Made by a program: the position numbers and the translations under genes. Below the pieces are notes generated by a model that did not search any database, was not told the origin of the DNA, and saw nothing but the letters and a program-made list of their open reading frames with translations. This document shows, in pieces, positions 32,022-42,329 of a DNA stretch of 64,000 nt. The stretch is from a virus. Numbering within the stretch: the stretch's first letter is position 1; each line of letters begins with the position of its first letter. Where the stretch lies: IMG/VR virus record IMGVR_UViG_3300013131_000042, positions 1-64,000 of that record. One strand, 5' to 3'.

Positions 32022-32602
32022 GCGCGTACTTTGGTAAGTACAAAGGTTTCGTACGCGATAATAACGACCCAGAGAACCGCGGTCGTTTACGTCTATTTTG
32101 CCCTCAAATTATGGGGTCGGATGATACCGCTACCTCTTGGTTAGGCTGGGCGGAACCGTGTCTTCCGTGGATTGGCGGCTTGCCGACGCTTGACTTTGGA
32201 TCTCCGTACTCCCGGGGCCAGAATGGTGTAGACGAGATCGGTGTATGGGTTGAGTTCCAGGGCGGTAATCTGGACTTCCCCATCTGGACTGGCTGTTTCA
32301 TCGTCGCCCCCACAGCGACCGACGCACGCGCACAGCTGGCGCTCACGAGCACGTCTGGCGCAGTGGGCGGCAGTATCATCGCCAACCCCGGCGGCTCTGA
32401 CCTGGGCGCGCTGGACCCGCCCAAGCCGCAGATTGCGGACGAGACGCGCCTGCTCGTCAAGAAAGGTCGGGACATCGTCATCGGATCGCAAAGCGGCGGA
32501 TTCATCATCATCGGCCCTTCTGGCGTACAGCTTTCCGGTGTACAGGTGACCATCAACGGGAAGCTGTTCGACGCACTGAGCGGCGAGAACTACTCAGGCT
32601 GA
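32018..32602 (+). CDS. Baseplate spike protein (gpV / gp5 OB-fold)
   Basis: A 194-residue protein beginning GKYKGFVRDNNDPENRGRLRLFCPQI, the hallmark of gpV/gp5 N-terminal OB domains, with GVWVEFQGGNLDFPIWTGCF next. The C-terminus (RDIVIGSQSGGFIIIGPSGVQLSGVQVTING) looks like a short beta-helical spike. No lysozyme domain is present. It overlaps the hub gene by four bases. Confidence 0.85.
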   Translation: MSAYFGKYKGFVRDNNDPENRGRLRLFCPQIMGSDDTATSWLGWAEPCLPWIGGLPTLDFGSPYSRGQNGVDEIGVWVEFQGGNLDFPIWTGCFIVAPTATDARAQLALTSTSGAVGGSIIANPGGSDLGALDPPKPQIADETRLLVKKGRDIVIGSQSGGFIIIGPSGVQLSGVQVTINGKLFDALSGENYSG

Positions 32603-32612
32603 AGAGGACTCT

Positions 32613-33449
32613 ATGGGCCGTTATGTCTGCGTCACTCCATGTCTTACGCCGCCCCTACTTACAGGGCTGACCATCCCTATCCCCCTGGGTGGCGCGGGGA
32701 AGTTGACCACTAGCGGCAACCTTAGTTTCAGTGCGGACTGTAACGGTTGTAAGGCGACCACGGAAGTTCTTCTGAAACTAGAGCCTGCGCTGGCTGGCAT
32801 TGATCCGTTCCTCGACCTGATTGGCTGCGTTGCCGCGGCCATCAAGATGCTCAAAGAGATCCCAAACGCCATTCTGACGTTGGATGCTTCAGCCCTTCTT
32901 GACCTGCTGTCGGAGTTGCTTGGCAAGTGCCAGAAGTACATCACGCTGGGTACGTTCCCTGGCGCGCTCGTGTGCGAGTTCGCAAATTTCACAGACAAGA
33001 CGTTGAAGCTCATTCGTGCTGCGTTGCTGTGTTTTAACGGGCTTCTAACCTCAGCTCTCACACTAAACATCAACGCAGTAATTCTGCTGGGCGATGTAAA
33101 TCCGCAGATTCGCCGAAATGGTGAGTGTCTGGCTGCGCGTATTCAACGAAACCTTACTACCTTGAATACTCGTGCCTCAGTGCTCTCTGACCTCATTGCG
33201 GCGCTCCAGGTCATCTTTGATCTGCTAGGTATTGCAGGTCTCTCCTTCGATGACATCAAGAACGCGGCTTCGGCGTTCACGGCGTTCCTGCAGTCTGCTG
33301 TGCCCAGTGTCCCGGAGGACTTGCAGGCGTATATCCAGCAAGCGGTGGATGCCACGACTGAGTTCGAGCAAGCGCTCAAGTTCACCACGGATAACATCAC
33401 CGGTCCCACTGTCGTAGTTTGCCAGACCACGGGGTTCATTCCAGTATGA
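32613..33449 (+). CDS. Helical baseplate-region protein, unknown
   Basis: A 278-residue protein. The N-terminal part is Pro/Gly/Thr-rich with CNGC; residues ~50-230 are helical with hydrophobic stretches (FLDLIGCVAAAIKMLKEIPNAILTLDASALLDLLSELLGKC) and many Leu repeats. It lies between spike and gp25 genes, where other phages place hub-associated or spike-tip chaperone proteins. Not recognised. Confidence 0.6.
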   Translation: MGRYVCVTPCLTPPLLTGLTIPIPLGGAGKLTTSGNLSFSADCNGCKATTEVLLKLEPALAGIDPFLDLIGCVAAAIKMLKEIPNAILTLDASALLDLLSELLGKCQKYITLGTFPGALVCEFANFTDKTLKLIRAALLCFNGLLTSALTLNINAVILLGDVNPQIRRNGECLAARIQRNLTTLNTRASVLSDLIAALQVIFDLLGIAGLSFDDIKNAASAFTAFLQSAVPSVPEDLQAYIQQAVDATTEFEQALKFTTDNITGPTVVVCQTTGFIPV

Positions 33450-33868
33450 GTAGCCTACAGGGATTTCTGAACACGTTCGGCAGAGGCCCGGCTTACCCGA
33501 TTCGGTTTGACCCATCGGCGAGCCGTTTTCGCATTTCGCGGGACGAGCAGATTGTGAAGGACTCGATTGCGCAGATTATCAGCACTGATATCAGCGAGAG
33601 ACCTTACCTGCTCAAGAATGGCCAACCATACGGTACGCGTCTTCGGCAGACGCTGTTCAGCGGGGCAGCGGCGGTAGAGGCGGCGGCCCCGTTTGAGATT
33701 GCAAGAGCGCTCGATATCTGGGAACCGCGCGTGGCTGACGTGTCTGTATCCGCGTCCTCTCAGCCTTCGGGCAGTGGCACGCAGGTCAACATCTTCGTCT
33801 CGTTCAGGTATCGAGCCTCTAATCGCTCCGATAACCTCGTCTACCCGTTCTTCGTAGCTACGTTGTGA
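33446..33868 (+). CDS. gp25-like baseplate wedge protein
   Basis: A 140-residue protein of the GPW/gp25 family, the sheath-initiating wedge subunit. Characteristic parts are YPIRFDPSASRFRISRDEQIVKDSIAQIISTDISERPYLLKNGQPYGTRLRQTLF, then a beta end. The conserved E-R-P/G-Y region is present (SERPYL). ATG 33446 overlaps the previous stop (ATGA); nine upstream in-frame codons are not needed. Confidence 0.85.
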   Translation: MSSLQGFLNTFGRGPAYPIRFDPSASRFRISRDEQIVKDSIAQIISTDISERPYLLKNGQPYGTRLRQTLFSGAAAVEAAAPFEIARALDIWEPRVADVSVSASSQPSGSGTQVNIFVSFRYRASNRSDNLVYPFFVATL

Positions 33869-33875
33869 GGCTGTA

Positions 33876-36032
33876 ATGGCTGCTGGCGCACCGAACTCTC
33901 CTGTATTCAACTACACCAGTCTTGATTTCTCCACAGTCAAGTCGGACTTGATTCGGTACGCCCAGTCGCGTTTTCCGGACGAGCTGTGGACGGATTTTAA
34001 CGACAGCAACTTCGGCACGTATTTGCTCGACATGATGGCGTACTCGACGGACCTGCTGTCGTACGCCATCAATGCACAGGTGCTGGAGACGCTGCCGCTG
34101 ACTGCCGTACGCGAACAGAATATGATTAACATCGGTAAGACGCTGTCTTACCAACTGCGCAGTGCGACGGCTGCCACGGGTCAGGTTACGCTAGCACTGA
34201 CGGGTGTCGGAGCGTTCACGATCTCCGAACACCTACAGTTTTCTACGTCTGATAATATTATCTTCCAGCCCGTCAATAACGTCCCTGTCGGCGTGGGCGT
34301 GACCTCTGTCACCCTGGACGTGGTGGCTGGACGCGAGATTTATCTGGAGACGCTCGGACTGGCGGACGGTACGCAAGCCGAGTCTTTCCAGCTGTCGCAG
34401 ACTGCTGTTATTGACGGCACTATCTTTGTGTTTGTGAACTCTGTGCTGTACACGGAGACTCAGAACATCGTGCTCGCGGGGTCTGGCGCCCAAGTCTACG
34501 TCCGTACGGTCGATGACAGTGGGTTCACGACGATTACGTTCGGAGACGGCCAGAACGGCACGCTGCTGCCGTTGTCCGCCACCGTCGAAGCGACGTACAA
34601 GGTTGGCGGTGGACTATCGAGCACGGTAGCGGCGGGTGCAATTACTAACGTCGCTGGTGACTCCACGGGTGCGCCAATCCCGACACAGATTATTAGCGTG
34701 TTGAATACCTCCGCCACTACGGGAGGCGGTCCGGCCACGACGTTGACCCAGGCGCGGCAGGAGCTACCGCTTACGGTCAAGGCGAACGACCGCGCAGTGA
34801 CTTCGCAAGACTACGCAACCTTCGCCTCATTGGTTACCGGTGTACAGCGCGTCTCTGCGGTATCGGGTGTGCTCGTGGGAGGTTCTGCCCCTGTGCTGCT
34901 GTTTGTCGTACCGAGCGGTGGCGCCTCGGTAGACCCGCCACAAGGGCCGTCTGCCTCGCTCAAGACGGATATCCTGACGGCCTTGGCGCCAAAGAAGATG
35001 CTGAACAAGCGCATTCAGGTGCTTGGCCCTGTGTACGCTCGGATGCAGATTGACGTAGATGTGTACGTCCTTGCGGGCTCTTCTGCAGACGTGGTGTACC
35101 AGCAGGTGGTGGCAGCGCTCAAGCGTCGGTACGACCCAGGCGTCTCGACCTTCGGCGAATTCATGGGCCTGCAGGATGCCTATGACACGCTCAGCCCTGC
35201 CACGAACCCGGGCGTAGGCCGTGTCGTTTACCGCAAGTTCACGGTGCAGGCGTACGGCGCAGCCTACGTAAACCGCACGCCTACGGGTACGGGGGATATC
35301 GAGTGGATTGTAACCGACCCTGAGACGGCGGATAGGCGCGAATGGAACGTGCTTTTTACGTCAGCCACTACTTTCCAAGTGCGCGAGCGCTGGCCCGGAC
35401 GCTTGTCGCGAGTCGAGAGCACTGTCGTATTCGATGACCAAGCCAGCTATCCCGATAACTTCTTTACGGTCGGCGACTTCGTGCTGCGGCCTCGTCCAGA
35501 GGAAAACAGCACGTTCTACCCCGTGCTTGGCAATGACGCCCAGGCTATTACCGTAAGTGGTAATATCGGAGGGGATGCTGTGCCGGGTGATCCGTACGTG
35601 GTTGAGCGGCTCGCCTTCACCACCGGAAAGGTGCTGTCCACGACGTTGACCGCGGATGCCTCAGCGACCACAACGTTGACGGTGGCCAGCACGGCGGGCT
35701 TTGTGGCAGGCGACAAGGTGGTTGTGCGCGACAGCCTCACGGCCACGGCTTCGTACGTTACCGCCGCGGTGGTTAACGTCGCGTCGGCCACCTCTATCGT
35801 TCTCGACACAGCAGTTACCGCAACTACAGGCTGGTACCTGAGTGCACGCTGGGAAGCGCCGGATGGTTCTGTGACCTTTGCAGTCGACGCGGGCAGCACG
35901 GCGTTCATCATGGGTGACCAGCTGTACGTCGATACCTACGAGCCTACGGACGACATCCAGCTACGGCCCGAAAACTTCCCCGTGTTGTTTGACAGCGGTC
36001 TTACGGTGCGCGTCATTGGTGGGGTGCGCTGA
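33876..36032 (+). CDS. Baseplate J-like wedge protein (gp6-like)
   Basis: A 718-residue wedge protein. The start SLDFSTVKSDLIRYAQSRFPDELWTDFNDSNFGTYLLDMMAYSTDLLSYAINAQ is the gp6/gpJ N-terminal signature. A TITFGDGQNGTLLPLSATVEATYKVGGG motif follows, then NDRAVTSQDYATFASLVTGVQRVSAV (baseplate J core). The C-terminal ~200 residues are beta-rich and may contact fibres. Located after gp25 as usual. Confidence 0.88.
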   Translation: MAAGAPNSPVFNYTSLDFSTVKSDLIRYAQSRFPDELWTDFNDSNFGTYLLDMMAYSTDLLSYAINAQVLETLPLTAVREQNMINIGKTLSYQLRSATAATGQVTLALTGVGAFTISEHLQFSTSDNIIFQPVNNVPVGVGVTSVTLDVVAGREIYLETLGLADGTQAESFQLSQTAVIDGTIFVFVNSVLYTETQNIVLAGSGAQVYVRTVDDSGFTTITFGDGQNGTLLPLSATVEATYKVGGGLSSTVAAGAITNVAGDSTGAPIPTQIISVLNTSATTGGGPATTLTQARQELPLTVKANDRAVTSQDYATFASLVTGVQRVSAVSGVLVGGSAPVLLFVVPSGGASVDPPQGPSASLKTDILTALAPKKMLNKRIQVLGPVYARMQIDVDVYVLAGSSADVVYQQVVAALKRRYDPGVSTFGEFMGLQDAYDTLSPATNPGVGRVVYRKFTVQAYGAAYVNRTPTGTGDIEWIVTDPETADRREWNVLFTSATTFQVRERWPGRLSRVESTVVFDDQASYPDNFFTVGDFVLRPRPEENSTFYPVLGNDAQAITVSGNIGGDAVPGDPYVVERLAFTTGKVLSTTLTADASATTTLTVASTAGFVAGDKVVVRDSLTATASYVTAAVVNVASATSIVLDTAVTATTGWYLSARWEAPDGSVTFAVDAGSTAFIMGDQLYVDTYEPTDDIQLRPENFPVLFDSGLTVRVIGGVR

Positions 36033-38581
36033 TGGCTTTTACGCTTACGTTAGCGTCGATGCCCGCACAGCGTCAGCTTTTGCTGACGTTTAACACGAAC
36101 GTGCAGACCATCGTGCCTGCGGGCACTGCTGCGTACGACATCAACTCGTACACGCTGTCGAATAACGCCTCGGTTACGGCTGTTGTACAGATTAGTGCTA
36201 ACACTATTCTGCTGTACACGACGGAGCTGCAGAGCGTCATCAATTACAGAGTGACAGTCACGGGAGCGCTCACAAACACGTTGGGCGACCCGCTGACGGT
36301 GCGCACGGCTGTCTTCGTGTCCTACACGCTGACGCCGCCGTACGTGGTGGCCAGCCTCGTGGCTAGCTCTGGACCGCGCGGGCGACGCGTCGACCTGCGG
36401 TGGGAGAATCCTGCGGGCGTCGATGCTATCCGCATTATCAGAACGCTGCGTAGCTGGCCGTTTGACTTCACGGAGCCGACGCCGGGGGCTGTTACGGTAT
36501 TCGAGGACCTCTCTTCTGCAGAGTTCTTCAGTGACGTAGGACTTGGCTATGTGGCGGTGCTGGCTGCGAATACTGTAGTCGGTGTTGCAACCGTCTCGGT
36601 TCCGTCTTCCTATCTTTTTAATCCAGGTGATACTGTTCAACTGGTGTCCGTAGACGGACCGTACCTTGAGGAGACGAAAGTCATTCTCTCTGTCGGCGTA
36701 GGAAGTCTTACGTTTACTACGCCACTCGCGCAGGTTTTCTTGGCGGGCTCTCACATCGGATATCCGGAGCCGTTGAATGAACAGACGTACTATTACTACA
36801 CCGTGTTGGTGAGTAATGCGGGACCGCTCGCACTGACTGCCTATGACCTCACGGATGCTAGCAGGGCCTACGCACTCTCAGTTGCTGTGTATAATTCGAA
36901 GGATAATTTCCTTTGGCCAAACACGCCTGCTATCTATCGCGAGATGGATGCGCTACCTGTTGCACAGGGCGGCGGCGGCGGCACGCTCGACAAACTTTAC
37001 GAAGTGATGGGCGGGTGGTTGAACGTCATGCGAGGCAACGCCAACGCGATTGCGCTGCGCAATGACCCAGATATGGCGCCCATTGACGCCCTCATTGCGG
37101 CGAACTCAGCGCTGGGCTTCTCTGGTGAAGGCCAGACGTATGACTTCGACGCGCTGCGACGCACCTTCTCCAGCATTACATCTGTCTATAAAAAGAGAGG
37201 GTCGTGCCCCGGTGTACAGCAACTGGCGCAGTTGCTTGTTCGCTGGGCCGTCGTCTGTGTGGAGTTCGGACAGGGTAACTGCATTGGCCTGACCAACATG
37301 AAGACGTGGGACGGCACGTCTGAGCTGGATACCGGGGAAGACTCGGTGACGAATGCCATCACGCAGGTGGTGATCTCGGCCGCAGGCTCGGCGGTCATCA
37401 CTGACCCTGAGAAGGGCACGCCTGTGCCTCCCGTGCCGTGGGATGTGGTCAACCGCTGGGCACGAGGTAAGGCGCGCGACAGCATGGGCAACGTCGTCTG
37501 TGTCGCGAACAGCGGCTACATTGCAGGCGTTGCAGGGACGCTGACCACGCAAGACCTGTACGCGTACGTGCAGCTGGCTGCACCTGTGCTGGTGGGCGCC
37601 ACGACCATTGTGGTTGACGATATCCGTGGCTTTCAGCCAGGGCAACGTATTCAGCTTGTTAATAACGTTCCGTATGCGCCTAACGCGTACCGCTCAGAGA
37701 TTGTCGATGTGGCAATCGGCGGCGTGAACGTTGCCACCAACACGATTACCCTGCGCCGTCCTACGCAGTACGCCTACGCGTCTAGTTCACGTGTCAGCCT
37801 GCAGACCACCATCTTCCGGAAGGAGTTTGAGGGTTTGGCTACGGCGGTAGGTGTGTCCACCCTGACGGATAGCAACGCCCTCTGGGTGGAGAATCAGTGG
37901 ATCGGATACAAGCTGCTGTACATTGACGGCGTGGTGCGGACCATCGTCAGCAACACGAGCCAAGTGCTGACGGTTACGGGCGCTCCAATGGCCGCGTCTG
38001 GCTCGAACGACTACCGCATCGCCTACGGCTTTTCGGCAGGCACGTTCAGCACGGCGACGGCCTACTTGCGGTACTACGTCGGCAACGGCGTCCACACGGA
38101 CATCTTCGAGCCGACCTGGAGCGTGAAGCTCGTGGCGGAACCGAATGACCCGCGTAACCGTCTCTGGCAGGGGCCTGGGTCGACTCTTCTTGGAGCCTGG
38201 GGACCCACGGATGCAGGTATTTACGTGACCAGTACATCACAGGGTGGTGGTCTGGGCGTCGTGGCGCGTGGCAAAGAGGGGTCGGTCGGGCTTCAAAAGA
38301 GCAAGCTGGTACTGGACCCTATTGGCTACCGAAACCCAGGAACGCCATCTTTGGTCGGATATTATCTGAACCCCAACCAAAACCAGACGACCTTTTTTGA
38401 GATCCTGATCGACAACGGCACGAGCCTTGTGGTCGCGGGTGATATTTCCTCGTTCGTGGTCTCAGGCCAGCCTTACTATGTGCTATCCAAGCGTGACATG
38501 AACCGTTTCTTGGCCCTGCAAAAACGGGTCTTTTACGAGTTCACCGACACTGACGTTCGGCCCCGACTCCTCCTGGTGTAA
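36032..38581 (+). CDS. Baseplate wedge protein (gpI/gp7-like) with Ig domains
   Basis: An 849-residue protein overlapping the previous stop by one base. Residues 1-90 look like an SbsA/Ig-like domain, and ~105-280 like fibronectin III (GRRVDLRWENPAGVDAIRIIR). The middle contains a P2 gpI-type segment (ANSALGFSGEGQTYDFDALRRTFSSITSVYKKRGSCPGVQQLAQLLVRW). The C-terminal 350 residues are beta-rich. It probably connects wedge and fibres. Confidence 0.75.
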   Translation: MAFTLTLASMPAQRQLLLTFNTNVQTIVPAGTAAYDINSYTLSNNASVTAVVQISANTILLYTTELQSVINYRVTVTGALTNTLGDPLTVRTAVFVSYTLTPPYVVASLVASSGPRGRRVDLRWENPAGVDAIRIIRTLRSWPFDFTEPTPGAVTVFEDLSSAEFFSDVGLGYVAVLAANTVVGVATVSVPSSYLFNPGDTVQLVSVDGPYLEETKVILSVGVGSLTFTTPLAQVFLAGSHIGYPEPLNEQTYYYYTVLVSNAGPLALTAYDLTDASRAYALSVAVYNSKDNFLWPNTPAIYREMDALPVAQGGGGGTLDKLYEVMGGWLNVMRGNANAIALRNDPDMAPIDALIAANSALGFSGEGQTYDFDALRRTFSSITSVYKKRGSCPGVQQLAQLLVRWAVVCVEFGQGNCIGLTNMKTWDGTSELDTGEDSVTNAITQVVISAAGSAVITDPEKGTPVPPVPWDVVNRWARGKARDSMGNVVCVANSGYIAGVAGTLTTQDLYAYVQLAAPVLVGATTIVVDDIRGFQPGQRIQLVNNVPYAPNAYRSEIVDVAIGGVNVATNTITLRRPTQYAYASSSRVSLQTTIFRKEFEGLATAVGVSTLTDSNALWVENQWIGYKLLYIDGVVRTIVSNTSQVLTVTGAPMAASGSNDYRIAYGFSAGTFSTATAYLRYYVGNGVHTDIFEPTWSVKLVAEPNDPRNRLWQGPGSTLLGAWGPTDAGIYVTSTSQGGGLGVVARGKEGSVGLQKSKLVLDPIGYRNPGTPSLVGYYLNPNQNQTTFFEILIDNGTSLVVAGDISSFVVSGQPYYVLSKRDMNRFLALQKRVFYEFTDTDVRPRLLLV

Positions 38582-38583
38582 AT

Positions 38584-41500
38584 ATGGCTGACATTACCAA
38601 AGACTCGTTTAACGAAGCAAATGATTTCACCAAGGTCGTGTTCCAGCGTGGACGCGACCTTATGGACTTCGAACTCAACGAGTTCCAGGACATCCTCCGC
38701 GTGTTCTCGGCGCGTCTGGGGCAGGTAGGTGTCGGGCTGTGGCAGGCAGCGGCCTCCATCAGCTATCCGTACTCTTCGGACAACGGCCTGGAAGTCGTAG
38801 TGTCGCCGACCTCTACGCCGAACGAGGTGCAGATTAACGCAGGCACGTTCATCGTGGACGGTATCGTCCAGGACTACCTGCTGCCCACGACGTTCGTGCT
38901 GCCCGCTCCGGCCGGGACTATCCAGTACGACATCGTGTACATCGCGGTGGTCGAGAGCGAGGTTGCTGACCCCAACGCGGTGCCGCAGATTGGCCCCACG
39001 ACGGTGCGTCGCCAGTTGACCACGACGGTGCTGACCTACCGCACGGCGTCGCTGCCGTTCGACCCGTCGTTCCCCGTGAACCCTGCGACGTGGCTGTGGC
39101 AGGGGCAGACTCGGTACTACCCGATTGCTGTGGTTACGCGCCCCGCGCTGACTGCGGTGGTTACGGCCGCAGACATTCTCGACCTTCGCCGTCAGACGCC
39201 TTCTCGCACGCTCGCTGAGGCGGCACGGGTTGCGGACTTCAAGCTGGAAGCGCTCATCACGCCCTCGCTTGAGACGCCAGTGCGCGATGTCAACGGTATC
39301 GATAACCAGCTGATTGTTGACATTAACAAGAACAATAGCGCAAGCCTTATCGCACTGAACGACGTGCTGACCGTTCGTTCGCGACAGCAGAGCGGCTCTG
39401 CGCAGACGATGGCGACGCTTACGCGCTACGCCACGACCACGACAGGTGTCGCGGGACGGCTCGCGCTCGGTACGAACTACGCGCTCTACGGTACGTCGAC
39501 GCTCCGTCTCCAGGACGATAACATCGTCAACACTGGCTACCCTGCCCCTGTCACCGACAAGTTCGTGCGCCTCTCCTCGACCGCGAACGGAGCCTCTGTT
39601 CTCCGTATCGGCGAGCAGGGTGCTGTTGTCCAGAACACGACGCTGGCGCTGAGTTCTCAGAACCTGCTGAAGTCGATTAACGGCCGTGTTCACGTGTCTG
39701 TCGGCGACGGCACTGTGTCGTTTGGTGACTTCAACGGAAGCAACGCCATCCAGCTGGCCATGGACTTCTACGTCGCGGCAGTGGCCGCAGGTGCCGTCAT
39801 CGGCTCTTACGAGATTGACGTAAAGCGCGGCACGTACGTTATTGCTTCGACGATCAACATCCCCGTAAATTCGGTTATCACGCTGACGGGAGATAATGCC
39901 CGCTCAACTGTGGTGCAGGTGCTGCTTGCAGCAGGCAGCGGTTTTGCCCTGCTGACCAACTCTGCTGTGGAGTTTAGGCGTCTGCAGGTCGAGGGTGGCG
40001 GAAGCACGACGGCCCTCGTGTCGGTTGGCTCGGGCGTATCGTTTATCACCGAAGACTGTATTTTCGAAGCCGCCAGCTTTGGTGTTGTGGTGCAGGGGGC
40101 AACCTCCCTGCTGTTCATGCGTACGCTGTTCCGCGCATCTCCAGGTGTTGCGGATACGCCGCTTGTTCAGCTGCGCGTGGGCGCCACGGTCTCCGGCGGA
40201 GACTATGTCTTCAAGGACTGCGGATTCTACACGCAGGGCACGAACGACATTCCCATCGTGCGCGTGCAGGGCTCGGGGTCTTACGCCACGTCGAGCAGCA
40301 TTCGATCGGTACAGTTTATCGGATGCTCTGCGGCGCTTGGTGGCGGCATCAACACAGGGTCTGCGTTTAACCCAAGCGCTGTAAATACCGGCTTGCTGGA
40401 CTTTGTACCGAACGGCGCAAACATCAACAACGTTTACTCCAAGACTGGTGTGGATCGTGTCGTTATTCGTGACTGCTCGATTTCAGCCACTGCGACCGCA
40501 ACCACTGACTGCCTGACGGCACTGCGCATCACGGCAAACCGCGTGGGCGATTTTAGCGGTATCTTGTTCACGAGTGGTTTTCTCACCGTGGACTATCTGC
40601 AGATTACAGGCTTGACGGTCACAATCGATGGAACTACTGGTCTCAGTGCTGTAAACACGATTAGTCCTGTCATTATCGGGCTGTATCACGCACACATTGA
40701 TATTGAGGATGTCACGATCCAGAGTGTTACGTCGTCTGTAGGCGGCGCAAACAACGGCAAGATTCCGTATGACGCTTACACGTACTTCACCCCTGACGGT
40801 GCAGTAGCTCCTGCGCCGAACACGGGCGCCAAAGCGCTCAACGCTATTGCGGGTGTCGAGTCCGCTGCTGTGGCAATTGCAAACCGCTGGTTTGGTGCGG
40901 TGCACTACGCACTCACGGAAATCGCAACGCGTAATCCGCAACCTACGACGCTCATCTCTAACCTCCGTATCTTTGGTTTTGAGCGTGGCGGTACGTCGGT
41001 GCACAGCTGTGGCGGTGAGTTGCTGGTTCACGCATCGGGCACGTACGCGTACATCTCTGACCTGGAGGTGTCGAACTACAAAAACTCTAGCGCTACGACG
41101 CGTCTATTTGCGCCAGAGAGCCGTGTGCGGCTTATGACCACGCGCGTGGAGATCAGCGGTGTTAACAAGCCAATTATGGATGCACGCCGCGTAAATATGA
41201 CGGGCTATTACGCACGTCAAGGCGCTGTGGTGTCGCTCTCCATTACGAACCCCGGCAGTGGGTACACAGATGGTTTCTACGCCGGGTACGTGACTTCGGG
41301 CGCGGGCTCTGACCTGCGTGTAAATGCGCTCGTCCAGGGCGGCGTTGTGACACAGGTGCAAATTGCCAATCCAGGGTACAACTGGACTGTGAGTAATGTT
41401 GTATCCGTTGTACTGCCCACAGGTACGGGAGCCCAGTTTACCGTCACTGCCGTGTCTCCAGCGTCGCAGTGGTTGTCTGGGTCTTCGTTTACAGGCGCCA

Positions 41501-42327
41501 GTGGTCAGCTGTCGTCGGTCAGCGATGCGGCCTACCTGCTCCTTTCGGACCGCACGACCAACCCGCCCTTCCCCGAAGTGTCGCACGCATCTATCAGCCT
41601 CTCTGACGTAGACATTTCTGGATACCAGACGGAGACGGCTGTTCCCCAGGGAGCCGCCATCGGCTCGTACGCAGTAGGCTCGGACTCCATTACGGTAAAT
41701 AACTCTCGTCCAAATGTAGGTCGCGGTATTTATTTTGGGGCGCCGAACACCGCGCCTAACGCGAAGTATGCAGTGCTTACTATCAACGGCTGCGCACTGC
41801 TGCCCGACAACTCCGCGGACGGCAACGGTATGAGCGGCACGATTACTGTGGACTGCGGGGCAGACCAACTCACCGTCTGCAATAACACCGTTGCAGGCAG
41901 TGCTGTCGGCAACGATGGACCGGTCACCGTCGCACAGTACGACGCGGACTATGCGGGCAGCATGGAACTGACGGGAAATGTATTTGGATGTTTTGGCCCA
42001 GACGGCACGTCTCCCGCAAGCGTAAGTCTGAGGTTCTTGTGCAATTTCTGGCCTCTCGGTGCACAGGTGGTGCCCCGTGCCGTGGTTTACGGGAACGCGT
42101 GCCGCAAGTCTCTCGGAGGTACCGGCACCGTGCAGTACGGCATCTACTTCAATAACAAACGTATTAGCGCTTCCGGCACGCTTCCCAACACCGATCAGAT
42201 CACCCTGTCGTCTGTGAACGGGCGAGGGCTTGCCACAATCGAGAGCGGCTACGGAAACACTCCTATGCACTTTGTTAAGGGCTCTCAAATTGTCGATAAC
42301 GACGCCTTCCTCTGGACGGATACCTGA
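38584..42327 (+). CDS. Large baseplate/tail protein with pectate-lyase-like beta-helix
   Basis: A 1247-residue protein. The N-terminal ~230 residues (DSFNEANDFTKVVFQRGRDLMDFELNEFQDI, then VQINAGTFIVDGIVQDY and YDIVYIAVVESEV) are a baseplate-attachment module common in myoviruses. Residues ~370-900 have the strand-turn pattern of a right-handed parallel beta-helix (KRGTYVIASTINIPVNSVITLTGDN, FEAASFGVVVQGATSLLFMRTLFRA). Residues ~885-960 carry NPGSGYT/NPGYNW repeats also seen in the large fibre. It may bind or cleave a surface glycan; no catalytic residues can be assigned. Confidence 0.75.
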   Translation: MADITKDSFNEANDFTKVVFQRGRDLMDFELNEFQDILRVFSARLGQVGVGLWQAAASISYPYSSDNGLEVVVSPTSTPNEVQINAGTFIVDGIVQDYLLPTTFVLPAPAGTIQYDIVYIAVVESEVADPNAVPQIGPTTVRRQLTTTVLTYRTASLPFDPSFPVNPATWLWQGQTRYYPIAVVTRPALTAVVTAADILDLRRQTPSRTLAEAARVADFKLEALITPSLETPVRDVNGIDNQLIVDINKNNSASLIALNDVLTVRSRQQSGSAQTMATLTRYATTTTGVAGRLALGTNYALYGTSTLRLQDDNIVNTGYPAPVTDKFVRLSSTANGASVLRIGEQGAVVQNTTLALSSQNLLKSINGRVHVSVGDGTVSFGDFNGSNAIQLAMDFYVAAVAAGAVIGSYEIDVKRGTYVIASTINIPVNSVITLTGDNARSTVVQVLLAAGSGFALLTNSAVEFRRLQVEGGGSTTALVSVGSGVSFITEDCIFEAASFGVVVQGATSLLFMRTLFRASPGVADTPLVQLRVGATVSGGDYVFKDCGFYTQGTNDIPIVRVQGSGSYATSSSIRSVQFIGCSAALGGGINTGSAFNPSAVNTGLLDFVPNGANINNVYSKTGVDRVVIRDCSISATATATTDCLTALRITANRVGDFSGILFTSGFLTVDYLQITGLTVTIDGTTGLSAVNTISPVIIGLYHAHIDIEDVTIQSVTSSVGGANNGKIPYDAYTYFTPDGAVAPAPNTGAKALNAIAGVESAAVAIANRWFGAVHYALTEIATRNPQPTTLISNLRIFGFERGGTSVHSCGGELLVHASGTYAYISDLEVSNYKNSSATTRLFAPESRVRLMTTRVEISGVNKPIMDARRVNMTGYYARQGAVVSLSITNPGSGYTDGFYAGYVTSGAGSDLRVNALVQGGVVTQVQIANPGYNWTVSNVVSVVLPTGTGAQFTVTAVSPASQWLSGSSFTGASGQLSSVSDAAYLLLSDRTTNPPFPEVSHASISLSDVDISGYQTETAVPQGAAIGSYAVGSDSITVNNSRPNVGRGIYFGAPNTAPNAKYAVLTINGCALLPDNSADGNGMSGTITVDCGADQLTVCNNTVAGSAVGNDGPVTVAQYDADYAGSMELTGNVFGCFGPDGTSPASVSLRFLCNFWPLGAQVVPRAVVYGNACRKSLGGTGTVQYGIYFNNKRISASGTLPNTDQITLSSVNGRGLATIESGYGNTPMHFVKGSQIVDNDAFLWTDT

Positions 42328-42329
42328 CT

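Noticed and set aside
38533-39693. A 386-codon minus-strand open frame
   Set aside because: Opposite-strand shadow of the beta-helix protein gene with Arg/Val-rich product.
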